DNA of 64,000 bases, from NCBI RefSeq assembly GCF_023674465.1, contig NZ_CP098400.1, forward strand, positions 992,001 through 1,056,000, written 5' to 3'. Position 1 is the first letter of the stretch. Each line of letters starts with the position of its first letter. This stretch comes from Xiashengella succiniciproducens (GTDB lineage: Bacteria; Bacteroidota; Bacteroidia; Bacteroidales; Marinilabiliaceae). Both the position numbers and the translations under genes were made by a program. Shown one piece after another: positions 39,300 through 49,146 of this stretch. The notes under the pieces are model-generated. The model was given only the letters and a program-made list of their open reading frames with translations, did no database searches and was not told the DNA's origin.

Positions 39300-41216
39300 T
39301 TGAACGACATCTACCACGAAATACTTCAGAAATACTGGGGCTACAAGGGATTTAGGCCTCTTCAGCTAGACATTATTACGTCCGTTGGTAGCGGAAAGGA
39401 CACTCTCGGGCTAATGCCAACCGGGGGTGGTAAGTCTCTTACCTTTCAGGTTCCGGCTCTTGCAAGACCGGGTATCTGTCTTGTAATCACCCCGCTTATT
39501 GCTCTGATGAATGACCAGGTGGACAACCTGCGTCGTCTGGGTATCAAGGCCTGCGCCATCCATTCAGGAATGAGCCGTTGGGAGATAGATCAGACCTATG
39601 AAAACTGCATATATGGTGATTTTAAGTTTCTTTACATATCACCAGAACGGATTGGAACTGCCGGTTTTTTGGAACGGTTGAAGGACCTGAAGGTAGGTCT
39701 CATCGCTGTCGATGAAGCCCACTGCATCTCGCAGTGGGGCTATGACTTCAGGCCTAGCTACCGTAAGATAGCAGCTATTCGTGAATTTCTTCCCGATGTT
39801 CCGGTACTTGCCCTTACTGCTACTGCCACTCCCGAGGTGGTGGAAGATATACAGGTGCAGCTCAAATTTCCCCGTCCCAACCTGTTAAAGCGTAGTTTTG
39901 AGCGCCCCAACCTGGTCTATGTTGTCAGGAAGTGCGAGGATAAGGAAGCTCAGATGGTCAGAATCCTTAAGTCGGTTGAGGGCTCAGCCATCGTCTATGT
40001 GAGGAGCAGGAAGAAAACCCGCACTTTGGCTGATCTGCTCACTCGCAATGATATTAGTGCCGGCTCCTTTCATGCCGGGATGGCTCAGAAGACCAAGAAT
40101 GAGGTGCAGGCTGCCTGGAAGGAAGGAAGGCTCAGGGTGATGGTGGCAACAAATGCCTTTGGAATGGGGATTGACAAGGCGGACGTCCGCCTTGTACTTC
40201 ACATGGATGCTCCGGATTCACTTGAGGCCTATTTTCAGGAAGCAGGCCGTGCTGGTCGTGACGGTGATAAGTCATGGGCTGTTTTCCTGTGGTCGGATAA
40301 TGACCGCTGGCAGCTAGAGAAGAATATGGATGCATCCTTTCCCGAACTTAGTGTGGTCAGGAAACTCTACAACTCGGTATGCAACTTTCTCCAGATAGCA
40401 ATGGGCTTTGGTGAAGGAGTGGTCTATGATTTCAATATAGCAGCCTTTTGCAAGGGTTTCGGTTACGATATTACCACCCTGATTAGTAGTCTCAGGATAC
40501 TGCAGAGGGCAGGATACATAGACTTTAGCGAGATGTCTGATATCCCGTCGCGGGCTGTTATGCTTGTGACGGATTACGAACTGCATGAATTTCAGATTTC
40601 AAATCCCACCCTCGAGCCCTTTATCAAGGTGCTGCTGCGCAGTTATACCGGACTCTTTACAGACTATGTGAGTGTTGACGAGGAACTGCTTGCTTCCAGA
40701 CTTGGTGCAACACGCGATGAGGTGTACCAGGCCTTCCTGAAATGCAGCAGGATGGGAGTGATGAAGTACGTGCCTCAAAGGCAGACTCCGCTTATTGTGC
40801 TCCTGCAACCAAGGATAGAACCCGACCGACTGAGGTTTCCAGATGAGGTGTACAAGGATCGCCTGCTGCAATATAAGAAGCGCATTGATTCGGTGATCTC
40901 CTATGCCGAGACTGAATATATCTGTCGTAGCAGACAGTTACTGGCCTATTTTGGTGAAAGAAACGGTAGGGACTGCGGACATTGTGATGTATGTGTAAGT
41001 ATGAAAAAGGTGGCAATTAGCGATGATGAATATGGGGATATTGAAAATGCTATAAAGGCTCAGCTTGAGGCCGGGCCTGCCGAACCCGGGCAGATAGTTA
41101 TGGATTTGGGCTTTGATGAGGAGAAGATATGGAAGGTAGTGCGACGTTTGGAGGATACCGGAACCGTGTACATCAATAAAGAAGGTTGTCTTCAACTGAG
41201 TCAGACAGAGCTTTAG
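39300..41216 (+). CDS. recQ: RecQ-family ATP-dependent DNA helicase
   Basis: The 3'-5' helicase of 638 residues acts in recombinational repair. Motifs are Walker A (MPTGGGKSLTFQVPA), DEAH (VDEAHCISQWGYDFRP), motif III TATATPEV and motif VI EAGRAGRDG. A zinc-binding region (CRSRQLLAYFGE...CGHCDVC) and a winged-helix-like C-terminus follow, but the HRDC domain seen in many RecQ proteins is absent. The start is TTG at 39300, the only reasonable start since no ATG occurs before the helicase motifs. A perfect -7 box sits about 20 bases upstream. Confidence 0.93.
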   Translation: MNDIYHEILQKYWGYKGFRPLQLDIITSVGSGKDTLGLMPTGGGKSLTFQVPALARPGICLVITPLIALMNDQVDNLRRLGIKACAIHSGMSRWEIDQTYENCIYGDFKFLYISPERIGTAGFLERLKDLKVGLIAVDEAHCISQWGYDFRPSYRKIAAIREFLPDVPVLALTATATPEVVEDIQVQLKFPRPNLLKRSFERPNLVYVVRKCEDKEAQMVRILKSVEGSAIVYVRSRKKTRTLADLLTRNDISAGSFHAGMAQKTKNEVQAAWKEGRLRVMVATNAFGMGIDKADVRLVLHMDAPDSLEAYFQEAGRAGRDGDKSWAVFLWSDNDRWQLEKNMDASFPELSVVRKLYNSVCNFLQIAMGFGEGVVYDFNIAAFCKGFGYDITTLISSLRILQRAGYIDFSEMSDIPSRAVMLVTDYELHEFQISNPTLEPFIKVLLRSYTGLFTDYVSVDEELLASRLGATRDEVYQAFLKCSRMGVMKYVPQRQTPLIVLLQPRIEPDRLRFPDEVYKDRLLQYKKRIDSVISYAETEYICRSRQLLAYFGERNGRDCGHCDVCVSMKKVAISDDEYGDIENAIKAQLEAGPAEPGQIVMDLGFDEEKIWKVVRRLEDTGTVYINKEGCLQLSQTEL

Positions 41217-41247
41217 CATAAGTGTCTGAATATTGCGGCTTCATATG

Positions 41248-41276
41248 TTGAAGTATTCCGCTTTTTGTTAACTTTG
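41248..41276 (+). promoter_or_regulatory. Promoter of the DUF5063-exonuclease-RlmI genes
   Basis: TTG at 41248-41250 and the perfect -7 box TAACTTTG at 41269-41276 are 18 bases apart, a textbook Bacteroidetes promoter. The predicted start near 41283 leaves a 12-base leader. Confidence 0.75.
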
Positions 41277-41294
41277 CAATGATCAAATTACACT

Positions 41295-41927
41295 ATGGCA
41301 GAAAGCTTTGAACATCCAGTATATTCGATAAACGTAATTGAATTTGTAACTGTTGCCCGCGAGTTTTGCAACTGGCTGGAACACTCTGAAGAACAGCCCC
41401 GGCCAGAATTTATCTCAACTGCACTAAAGATCCTGCCCCTGCTTTATCTGAAGGCAAATATGCTGCCTGAAACCAGCACCGTCCTTGATGAGTATCTTGA
41501 GAAGTACGTGACCGAGGAAGAATATGAACACGTGAGACAAAGTGTCAGAGACAGGATGGGACGCTTTGATGACTACCTGGAGGTTTTCACTGCTGATATG
41601 CAGAGAAGTGACCTTCCTCTGACTTCCACAGTATCTGAGAATCTGGCCGATATCTACCAGGATTTAATGGATTTCATGATGAATTACCGCTCGGCTGTCA
41701 CCGAAATCATGAATGATGCTCTGACCGCTTTGATGCAGGACTTCAGGGAGCACTGGGGCCAACGCCTGGTTAATGTGCTTAGGGCTCTTCACATGGTATA
41801 TTATGGTGAAGACAACCTGGAAGATGAAGAAGGAGAAGTGGGAGCAGATCCTTCGATTGACGATATCAATACCCAGGACTGGATTATCTCGCGCATGCAG
41901 CGCGATTTCAGGGATGGTTCCCTGTAA
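41295..41927 (+). CDS. DUF5063 domain-containing protein
   Basis: The 210-residue acidic, mostly helical protein matches my recollection of the DUF5063 family (FVTVAREFCNWLEHSEE, then LLYLKANMLPE, then VSENLADIYQDLMDFM). Function is unknown. It is the first gene of a group with a 3'-5' exonuclease (41 bases downstream) and an RlmI-like methyltransferase, a linkage I believe recurs in Bacteroidales. This suggests, but does not show, a link to RNA metabolism. Confidence 0.8.
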   Translation: MAESFEHPVYSINVIEFVTVAREFCNWLEHSEEQPRPEFISTALKILPLLYLKANMLPETSTVLDEYLEKYVTEEEYEHVRQSVRDRMGRFDDYLEVFTADMQRSDLPLTSTVSENLADIYQDLMDFMMNYRSAVTEIMNDALTALMQDFREHWGQRLVNVLRALHMVYYGEDNLEDEEGEVGADPSIDDINTQDWIISRMQRDFRDGSL

Positions 41928-41968
41928 ACCTGAATCTGACTATAGTTGGATAGGGTGCGGCATAAAAT

Positions 41969-42586
41969 ATGAACAATATGAACAGCACTATAAGTAAGGA
42001 GGCTATTGGGGACTTACCATTATGTCAGTTTGACGGTGAAATAATTCTTGTTGACAAACCGGAAGATGTAGAACAGGCTGTCGAACAGCTTCTTAAGGAG
42101 AAGGTGATCGGATTCGATACTGAGACCCGTCCTTCATTCAAAAAGGGAAGCATGAACAGCACCTCCCTGTTGCAGCTTTCAACCTCACAAAAGGCCTATC
42201 TGTTTAGGATTAACAAGACCGGACTGACGCCGGAACTTGTAAAACTGCTTGAAAGTCGCAAGGTTATCAAGGTGGGTGTAGGTATCAGGGATGACCTGAA
42301 AGGTCTGAACCTGATTGCTACCTTCAAACCGGGTAAATTTGTCGAACTTCAGGATATGGCAAAAAGCTTTGGAATTGACGTCCTGAGTCTAAAGGCTCTG
42401 GCCGGACTGCTTCTCAACGTCAGGGTTTCCAAACGCCAGCGCCTGAGTAACTGGGAGGCAGATACCCTGACCCGTGCACAGCAGGAGTATGCTGCTATTG
42501 ATGCATGGATTGCACTTCGTCTTTTCGAGGAACTGATGCGTCAGGATCCCGAATACAAATTCAAAACCGTAATTTACCGTAACTAA
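41969..42586 (+). CDS. DEDDy-type 3'-5' exonuclease
   Basis: The 205-residue protein is an RNase D/WRN-like exonuclease domain. Visible motifs are ExoI VIGFDTETRPSF (Asp and Glu metal ligands), ExoII in IKVGVGIRDDLKGL, and ExoIII with Tyr in QQEYAAIDAWIALRLF. All catalytic acids are present, so activity on DNA or RNA ends is likely. It has no helicase or HRDC part. It lies 6 bases before the methyltransferase gene and is cotranscribed with it. An in-frame ATG three codons in is a possible start. Confidence 0.88.
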   Translation: MNNMNSTISKEAIGDLPLCQFDGEIILVDKPEDVEQAVEQLLKEKVIGFDTETRPSFKKGSMNSTSLLQLSTSQKAYLFRINKTGLTPELVKLLESRKVIKVGVGIRDDLKGLNLIATFKPGKFVELQDMAKSFGIDVLSLKALAGLLLNVRVSKRQRLSNWEADTLTRAQQEYAAIDAWIALRLFEELMRQDPEYKFKTVIYRN

Positions 42587-42592
42587 TCAAAT

Positions 42593-43783
42593 ATGCATCA
42601 TTTACCCATTCTTCGCCTCAAACCCGGAAAAGAGCAGAGCGTGAAGCGTTATCACCCCTGGGTTTTTTCAGGGGCAGTTAAAGGTCTTGAGAATTCCGGT
42701 CTTAAGGACGGAGAGCTGGTTGCAGTGCACGACTCCAACGACAATTTCCTGGCTCTGGGCCACTATCACAGCGGATCTATTGCTGTGCGTATCGTAAGTT
42801 ACAGTAAGGAAATACCTGATGATAAGTTTTGGGCCAACAAGATTGCCCGTGCATGGCAACTGCGTATAGCAATAGGTTTGGCTGACTCGGCTGATACTAC
42901 GGCTTTCAGACTGGTTCACGGCGAAAGTGATGGACTGCCAGGACTCATAATTGATATTTACAATAGTACTGCTGTACTACAGGCTCATACCCTGGCAATG
43001 TACAATCTGAGACCGGTTATAGTCAAAGCCCTGCAGGAAGTGATGGGAGACAGGTTAAAAGCTGTCTTTGATAAGTCGGAAAGAACATTGACAGCGTCAT
43101 CGGGTATCGAAGCACGTAACTCCTACCTGTTGGGTAGTAGCGGTGATGCCATAGTTAAAGAGAACGGACTGCGCTTTAATGTTGGCTGGGAAAAAGGTCA
43201 GAAGACCGGTTTTTTTGTTGACAACCGCGACAACCGTCATCTGCTTGAGACTTACTCCAAGGGAAGGAAGCTCCTCAACCTATACTGCTATACCGGAGCT
43301 TTCTCCTGTTATGCGCTGAGAGGGCGTGCCACTCTGGTTCACTCAGTAGATAGTTCCGAAAGAGCTGTAATGCTTTGCAACGAGAATGTGGAACTCAACT
43401 TCCCAGGCGATGGCCGTCACAAGTCATTTGTATCGGACAGCTACAAGTATATGGGGGCTGCCAAAGAGAAGTATGATCTGATAATTCTTGACCCACCGGC
43501 CTTTGCCAAGCATCATACCGTAATCAATAATGCCATTCAGGGATACAAGCGTATCAATGTAAAGGCAATGGAGATGATAGCCCCGGGTGGCATATTATTT
43601 ACCTACTCATGTTCGCAGCTCGTATCACGCGAAGCCTTCAGGACCATGCTGTTTTCTGCTGCCGCATCCTGTGGTCGCAACATACGAATACTGCATCAGA
43701 TGAGTCAGGCTGCCGATCACCCAATAAGTATGTATCACCCCGAGAGTGAATACCTCAAAGGCTTTGTCCTGTATGTGGAATAA
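42593..43783 (+). CDS. Class I rRNA cytosine-C5 methyltransferase, RlmI-like
   Basis: The 396-residue enzyme has a PUA domain at the N-terminus (about 1-80, RYHPWVFSGAVKGLENSGLK), a central domain (VDNRDNRHLLETY) and a SAM-dependent methyltransferase fold. The catalytic motif DPPAFAKHHT and a Cys in YSCSQLVSREAF fit RlmI/RlmK-type 23S rRNA m5C methyltransferases. The exact position modified is not certain. It forms part of the promoter-led DUF5063-exonuclease-methyltransferase group. The next gene, a helicase, follows 38 bases downstream. Confidence 0.87.
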   Translation: MHHLPILRLKPGKEQSVKRYHPWVFSGAVKGLENSGLKDGELVAVHDSNDNFLALGHYHSGSIAVRIVSYSKEIPDDKFWANKIARAWQLRIAIGLADSADTTAFRLVHGESDGLPGLIIDIYNSTAVLQAHTLAMYNLRPVIVKALQEVMGDRLKAVFDKSERTLTASSGIEARNSYLLGSSGDAIVKENGLRFNVGWEKGQKTGFFVDNRDNRHLLETYSKGRKLLNLYCYTGAFSCYALRGRATLVHSVDSSERAVMLCNENVELNFPGDGRHKSFVSDSYKYMGAAKEKYDLIILDPPAFAKHHTVINNAIQGYKRINVKAMEMIAPGGILFTYSCSQLVSREAFRTMLFSAAASCGRNIRILHQMSQAADHPISMYHPESEYLKGFVLYVE

Positions 43784-43821
43784 GCCCTTTATTAAAAGAT
43801 AATTGATAATAGAATAGAGTT

Positions 43822-45168
43822 TTGAAGTTTACAGAATTTGGATTTGAAGCTGAGATCCTGGATGGATTACAAGCTATGAGATTTGACGAGGCTACTCCTG
43901 TTCAGGAGCAGACCATACCGGTAATTATGCAGGGCCGGGACCTGATTGCCTGTGCACAGACCGGTACTGGAAAAACGGCAGCCTACCTGCTGCCGGTCCT
44001 GAATGCCCTGATTAAGGGTGGAAATTCAGGAGCCTCAGCCCTGGTGCTGGTTCCCACGCGCGAACTTGCGATACAGATTGACCAGCAGTTACAGGGATTT
44101 TCATATTTCCTGCCCGTGACTTCAATTGCCGTGTATGGAGGTAATGATGCTGATCTATGGGATCAGCAACGCAGAGCTCTATCGGGTGGCGTCGACGTGA
44201 TTGTTGCTACACCAGGCCGCTTGATCCAGCATCTTGCAATGGGTTATTGCAGGTTTAACTCGATTAAGTACCTTATCCTTGATGAGGCCGACAGAATGCT
44301 CGATATGGGCTTCCACGACGATATTATGCAGATTGTTAAGCAACTTGAAGGCACACGCCAGACCTTGCTGTTTTCTGCTACTATGCCCCCCAAAATCAGG
44401 GATCTCTCACGCAAGTTGCTCAACGAACCTGAAGAGATAAGCATAGCCATCTCAAAACCTGCTGAAGGAATACTTCAGGCAGCTTATCTGGTATATGACT
44501 ACCAGAAAATTAAACTTATTGACTCCCTGCTCAGGGGTAAGGAGCTTACAAGTGTAGTGATATTTGCTTCGACAAAAATAAAGGTAAAGGAGATATACAA
44601 AGCTCTGAAGAGTGGGAAATATCCTGTTGAGGCCATTCACTCGGATCTCCAACAGGCCGAACGTGAGGAGGTTATGCTCAATTTTCGTAACCGCCGTACC
44701 CAGATTCTTGTTGCTACTGACATTATTGCAAGGGGTATTGACGTCGATGGAATCGACCTTGTAATCAATTACGATGTGCCCAATGATGCAGAGGACTATG
44801 TCCACCGCGTCGGTCGTACTGCCCGTGCCAAGTCCAGCGGTGTGGCACTGACCCTTATCAATGAGTATGATATGGGCAAGTTTGGTATGATTGAAAAACT
44901 CATTGGTAGCACCATCTTTAAATCACCTCTTCCTGAAGGCTTTGAACCAGGACCCGAATATGACCCGGGCAAGGGTGATTTCAGACAAAAATTCAATAGA
45001 CAAGGAGGCCGCAATTTCAAGGGAGGAAATGGTGGCAGAGGAGGCACAGGCAGGTCAGGTGAACAAAGGGATGGTGGAGACAGGAAGGGTAAGGGATACA
45101 ACGGCAAGAGGAAGTTTTTAAAGAAAAGACACGACAGTCAGGGAAACAGCCCAAAGCCAGAGGCTTAA
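43822..45168 (+). CDS. rhlE: RhlE-type DEAD-box RNA helicase
   Basis: The 448-residue protein starts at TTG (43822), giving MKFTEFGFEAEILDGLQAM, the usual RhlE N-terminus. Helicase motifs are intact: Q motif (ATPVQEQTIPVI), Walker A (AQTGTGKTAAYLL), DEAD (LILDEADRMLDMG), SAT (LLFSATMPP) and HRVGRTARAKSSG. The C-terminal ~60 residues are rich in Gly, Arg and Lys (RGG-like), suited to RNA binding, in place of the DbpA domain of the other helicase in this window. It probably acts in RNA remodelling. It may be on the same transcript as the RlmI-like gene. Confidence 0.9.
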   Translation: MKFTEFGFEAEILDGLQAMRFDEATPVQEQTIPVIMQGRDLIACAQTGTGKTAAYLLPVLNALIKGGNSGASALVLVPTRELAIQIDQQLQGFSYFLPVTSIAVYGGNDADLWDQQRRALSGGVDVIVATPGRLIQHLAMGYCRFNSIKYLILDEADRMLDMGFHDDIMQIVKQLEGTRQTLLFSATMPPKIRDLSRKLLNEPEEISIAISKPAEGILQAAYLVYDYQKIKLIDSLLRGKELTSVVIFASTKIKVKEIYKALKSGKYPVEAIHSDLQQAEREEVMLNFRNRRTQILVATDIIARGIDVDGIDLVINYDVPNDAEDYVHRVGRTARAKSSGVALTLINEYDMGKFGMIEKLIGSTIFKSPLPEGFEPGPEYDPGKGDFRQKFNRQGGRNFKGGNGGRGGTGRSGEQRDGGDRKGKGYNGKRKFLKKRHDSQGNSPKPEA

Positions 45169-45273
45169 TAGCACCCCGTTAAGGTAGATAAGCCAGTTTA
45201 AGTACATACAAGCCTTACCCATCTTTAAACCTTTGCCCCTGACTTCTTGGTTTACGCACCAGGTTGACCGCAG

Positions 45274-45281
45274 TAGTTTTG
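45274..45281 (+). promoter_or_regulatory. -7 box of tex
   Basis: TAGTTTTG is an exact TAnnTTTG match; transcription would start near 45288, about 20 bases before the tex ATG. A TTG at 45247-45249 is somewhat far (24 bases) for a -33 element. Confidence 0.5.
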
Positions 45282-45307
45282 ATATGATCCTATATTAGTT
45301 TTCAGAC

Positions 45308-47422
45308 ATGATTATTGATATTATTTCTCGTGAGACCGGTATATCTGCCGGTCAGATTCGCAATACTATAGAATTACTTAGCCAGGGAGCGACCATCCCC
45401 TTTATCAGCCGCTATCGTAAGGAGGTGACTGGCAGTCTTGATGAGGTGCAGATTGCTACCATCAAGGAAAGGAATGATAAGCTTCTTGAACTTGAAGCTC
45501 GTCGTGAAACGATACTTAAGACCATCGAGGAGCAGGGACAGCTGACAGATGAATTGAAGGCAAGGATTCAGACTATCTGGGACGCAAACGAACTTGAGGA
45601 TATCTACCTGCCATATAAGCCCAAACGTAAGACCAGGGCTACAAAGGCTAAGGAGTTGGGTCTGGAACCGCTTGCCGGGATACTTTTCAAACAGAATGAG
45701 AGAGACCCGGAGGGTCGCGCAACTGCTTTCCTGAATGATGTGGTATCAGACACGGCTGCTGCTTTGCAGGGCGCCAGGGATATTATTGCCGAGTGGGTAA
45801 ACGAGGATATAAGGGCCAGGGAGGCCATCCGTAATCTATTCCAGAAGGATGCAATAATCAGTTCTATCCTGGTTAAAGGCAAGGAGGAAGAAGCTGCTAA
45901 GTACAGGGATTACTTTGACTTCTCAGAACCGCTAAGAAGGTGTCCATCACACCGTCTGCTTGCTATAAGACGTGGTGAAAAGGAAGGTCTACTTAAGGTC
46001 AATGTCGCTCCTGATCAGGACAGAGCTCTCGAAATACTTGACAGGTTATTTGTAAAAGGAAATAATGCCTCTTCGCAACAAGTTGCAGAGGCCGTGGAAG
46101 ATGCATACAAAAGACTACTCAGTTCATCGATAGAGAACGAAGTCTCAGCCTTCTTCCGCGAGAAGGCGGAAGACGAGGCCATCAAGGTTTTTGCTGCAAA
46201 TCTCAGACAACTACTGTTGGCTCCGCCACTTGGACAGAAGAGGGTACTTGCAATAGATCCTGGTTACCGTACAGGTTGTAAGGTTGTATGTCTGGATGCT
46301 CAGGGTAAGCTGCTGCATAATGAGACTATTTACCCGCACCCGCCGCAAAATGACACAAAACAGGCTTATAAGAAGATAGACACGCTTGTTGAATCTTACA
46401 GGATTGATGCAATTGCCATTGGTAACGGAACAGCTTCCAGGGAAACTGAAGCCTTTATCCGCAATATGCGCTTTAAGAAGGATGTGCTGGTCTTCGTGGT
46501 TAGCGAGGACGGGGCCTCTGTCTATAGTGCAAGTAAAACTGCGAGGGATGAGTTTCCCGATTACGACGTAACAGTCAGGGGGGCCGTTTCAATAGGCAGA
46601 AGGCTTATGGATCCGCTGGCCGAACTAGTTAAAATTGACCCCAAGTCCATTGGGGTGGGACAGTACCAGCATGATGTCGATCAGACCAAGCTTAAGGCTG
46701 CCCTGGATATGGAGGTTGAGTCCTGTGTAAATAGTGTAGGGGTGGAGTTGAATACTGCAAGCAAGCACCTGCTGACTTATGTTTCTGGTCTGGGACCACA
46801 ACTGGCACAAAATATTGTTGACTACCGTGAGGAGCATGGCCCCTTTAGTTCTCGTAAGGAACTGCTTAAGGTGCAGCGTCTTGGAGCCAAGGCTTACGAA
46901 CTGAGTGCTGGCTTCCTGCGCATCAGGGAGGCTGCCAATCCTCTTGACAACTCTGCTGTTCACCCCGAGTCCTATCATATCGTTGAGCAGATGGCAAAGG
47001 ATCTGGGATGCACAGTGGCTGACCTGATAAGCAATGCCGACCTGCGCAGGAAGATTAATCTTAAGCGCTATGTAAGCGACAAGGTGGGTATGCCGACCTT
47101 GAATGATATAGTTGCTGAACTTGAAAAACCCGGTCGTGACCCACGCAGTGTTATAAAGTTTTTTGAGTTTTCACCAGATGTGCGAACCATCGATGACCTG
47201 CGTCCCGGAATGCGTTTGCCGGGTATAGTAACCAATATAACAAACTTCGGTGCCTTTGTAGATATAGGCGTAAAGCAGGACGGACTGGTTCATATCAGCC
47301 AGCTTGCAGATAGATTTGTATCAAACCCCAATGAGGTGGTGAAATTACACCAACATGTGGAAGTAAAGGTACTGGATGTGGATGTTGCCCGTCGCCGGAT
47401 ACAGCTTTCTATGAAAGACTAG
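45308..47422 (+). CDS. tex: Tex-family RNA-binding transcription accessory protein
   Basis: The 704-residue protein has the Tex layout: an N-terminal helical domain (SQGATIPFISRYRKEVTGSL), a YqgF/RNase H-like domain (RVLAIDPGYRTGCKVVCLD) and a helix-hairpin-helix region (GLGPQLAQNIVDYREEHGPF). A C-terminal S1 RNA-binding domain (about 635-704, VTNITNFGAFVDIGVKQDGL) completes it. Tex proteins influence transcription and RNA handling, and are related to eukaryotic Spt6. Length is slightly below average for the family. The gene ends 4 bases into the convergent small secreted protein gene. Confidence 0.95.
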   Translation: MIIDIISRETGISAGQIRNTIELLSQGATIPFISRYRKEVTGSLDEVQIATIKERNDKLLELEARRETILKTIEEQGQLTDELKARIQTIWDANELEDIYLPYKPKRKTRATKAKELGLEPLAGILFKQNERDPEGRATAFLNDVVSDTAAALQGARDIIAEWVNEDIRAREAIRNLFQKDAIISSILVKGKEEEAAKYRDYFDFSEPLRRCPSHRLLAIRRGEKEGLLKVNVAPDQDRALEILDRLFVKGNNASSQQVAEAVEDAYKRLLSSSIENEVSAFFREKAEDEAIKVFAANLRQLLLAPPLGQKRVLAIDPGYRTGCKVVCLDAQGKLLHNETIYPHPPQNDTKQAYKKIDTLVESYRIDAIAIGNGTASRETEAFIRNMRFKKDVLVFVVSEDGASVYSASKTARDEFPDYDVTVRGAVSIGRRLMDPLAELVKIDPKSIGVGQYQHDVDQTKLKAALDMEVESCVNSVGVELNTASKHLLTYVSGLGPQLAQNIVDYREEHGPFSSRKELLKVQRLGAKAYELSAGFLRIREAANPLDNSAVHPESYHIVEQMAKDLGCTVADLISNADLRRKINLKRYVSDKVGMPTLNDIVAELEKPGRDPRSVIKFFEFSPDVRTIDDLRPGMRLPGIVTNITNFGAFVDIGVKQDGLVHISQLADRFVSNPNEVVKLHQHVEVKVLDVDVARRRIQLSMKD

Positions 47423-47742
47423 CGAACTGTACCAATACTCATGAAAGTATTTGGAGAAGCCTTTGAATTCTTGTTCGAAGGCTTTTCTGCTTTCTTGTGT
47501 TTGTATGTAAGAGCGTCGTTATAGGTATGAACTCCCTCTATGTTGAGCCTATTCTGGAGTTGCTCCTGATTCTTGTCAAAAGCGATAGAGTATTGAACTG
47601 AGTCAGATGAAGCTGTAATCTCAGTTTTATTTGGGTTTTCCAGGGAAATGTCGGATTCGCTCTGGTAAAGCTTTCCGTCAGTTGAACACTTGGCAATAGT
47701 CAAGACAATTACTAAGTAAAAAACAGTTTTGAGTGCCTTCAT
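47419..47742 (-). CDS. Small exported protein of unknown function
   Basis: A 107-residue protein with an N-terminal hydrophobic stretch (LKTVFYLVIVLTIAKC). The Cys might be lipidated, but Lys before it is atypical for a lipobox. The remainder is hydrophilic, rich in Asn, Lys, Ser and Gln, and probably unstructured. It shares a 4-base overlap with the tex stop. No family is recognised. Codon use is similar to neighbouring genes. Conservation in relatives would decide whether it is real. Confidence 0.55.
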   Translation of the reverse strand: MKALKTVFYLVIVLTIAKCSTDGKLYQSESDISLENPNKTEITASSDSVQYSIAFDKNQEQLQNRLNIEGVHTYNDALTYKHKKAEKPSNKNSKASPNTFMSIGTVR

Positions 47743-47830
47743 AAATGTATTTAAGTGGTTCAGGATTAAGACGTAAAATTCCTGTCTGGGTTGCGTGACA
47801 AGAGTTATTTTTTGTTAAATCATTGAGTTT

Positions 47831-49066
47831 TTATGCTAAATTAAGAGCCTGGTCAAGGTCAGCCAAGATGTCATCAATGTGTTCAAGCCCAACTGACAAA
47901 CGAAGCAGGCCTTCACTGATACGCATCTTTGCCTTTTCCTCAGGACTAAAATCCCAGTAGATGGTAGAGGAGGGGTGTATTATCATTGATTTGTTGTCGC
48001 AAAAATTTGTTCCCCGCCTAATCATCTTTAAGGCATTCATAAAACGGAAGCATTGCTCCCTGTCCTGCAGTTCCACGCCCACCAGACAACCCGGTCTTCC
48101 TCCTGTAAGCTGCTGTGCTCTCTCATAGTCCGGATCATGGGGCAGGGCTGCATACTTAACTGCTTTGACCTTTGGATGTTCCAGCAAGTATTGTGCCACT
48201 TTGGTGCTATTGTCAACAATCTTGTCAATCCTAAGTGTAATTGTTTCAAGTCCCAGGAGTTGCAAGTAGGCATTGTTGGGTGACAAACAGGCACCAATGT
48301 TGCGATAAATCTCTTTGAAAAGTCTTTTGAAGAAGGCATCAGTGCCAAACTTCTCAACCTCGGGCTGGAGCTTTGGATTGGCGGTCCACTTATCAGACTT
48401 ATATACAAGTATGGAGCCACCTATTGAGGTGGCTCCACCTGAGACAAACTTAGTATTTGAGAATATCTCTATGTCAACACCATGTTCTGAACAGGGAAAG
48501 AGGTAGGGGGTAAGCACCGTATTGTCTACCACCAGCACTACGTTCTTTTCCTTTGCTATTTTGGCTATCCCTTCAATATCAAACAGGATGAGCTGGGGAT
48601 TAGTGGGCAGTTCTACAAAGATTGCCCTTGTATTGCCATCTATGTTTTTTTCCAGGACCTCAAGGTTTTCAAAGTCGGTAAACCGGGCTTCAATACCGAA
48701 GGAATTAAGTGTCCTTGCGAAAAATGAATAAGTATTGCCAAAGAGATAGCGAGAAGTTATGATATTATCGCCTGACTTGCATAGGGTAATAAAAACGTTG
48801 GATATTGCAGCCATTCCGGAAGCAACGCAGAGCACCTGTTCGGCACCACTGAAAAGCTTGAGCCGCTCCTGAAGTTCGGTAACTGTCGGATTGGAAATCC
48901 TTGAATAAGCATGGGAGTCATTCAGACCCATAAAACTCTTCTCTGCATCTTCTGCACTTTCGAAGTCGAATGAGGCTGTCTCGTAAATAGGCGTTTTAAG
49001 ACTTCTGTGAGGAGTGGATGAGGTTTCACCGGATCCATGTATAAGCAAGGAACTGATATGTCGCAT
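47831..49066 (-). CDS. Cys/Met-metabolism PLP-dependent enzyme (trans-sulfuration family)
   Basis: The 411-residue protein belongs to the cystathionine gamma-synthase/O-acetylhomoserine sulfhydrylase/methionine gamma-lyase family. PLP lysine lies in EIFSNTKFVSGGATSIGGS. Typical substrate residues are YSRISNPTVTELQERL, ASGMAAISNVF and DNTVLTPYLF. The exact reaction is not clear from sequence; a sulfhydrylase or lyase of sulfur amino acids is likely. It is a single gene with a perfect -7 box about 75 bases upstream and may be regulated with sulfur supply. Confidence 0.85.
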   Translation of the reverse strand: MRHISSLLIHGSGETSSTPHRSLKTPIYETASFDFESAEDAEKSFMGLNDSHAYSRISNPTVTELQERLKLFSGAEQVLCVASGMAAISNVFITLCKSGDNIITSRYLFGNTYSFFARTLNSFGIEARFTDFENLEVLEKNIDGNTRAIFVELPTNPQLILFDIEGIAKIAKEKNVVLVVDNTVLTPYLFPCSEHGVDIEIFSNTKFVSGGATSIGGSILVYKSDKWTANPKLQPEVEKFGTDAFFKRLFKEIYRNIGACLSPNNAYLQLLGLETITLRIDKIVDNSTKVAQYLLEHPKVKAVKYAALPHDPDYERAQQLTGGRPGCLVGVELQDREQCFRFMNALKMIRRGTNFCDNKSMIIHPSSTIYWDFSPEEKAKMRISEGLLRLSVGLEHIDDILADLDQALNLA

Positions 49067-49138
49067 CTTTTAGCTCAGGTTAGTTTACAATCAGTGATAA
49101 TCCGTTACGCGAAGACCGCTGTTGTTTTCGATCAGAGT

Positions 49139-49146
49139 CAAAATTA
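49139..49146 (-). promoter_or_regulatory. -7 box of the PLP enzyme gene
   Basis: The minus strand reads TAATTTTG, an exact TAnnTTTG match, with the predicted start near 49132 and a leader of about 65 bases. No -33 TTG is visible. Confidence 0.5.
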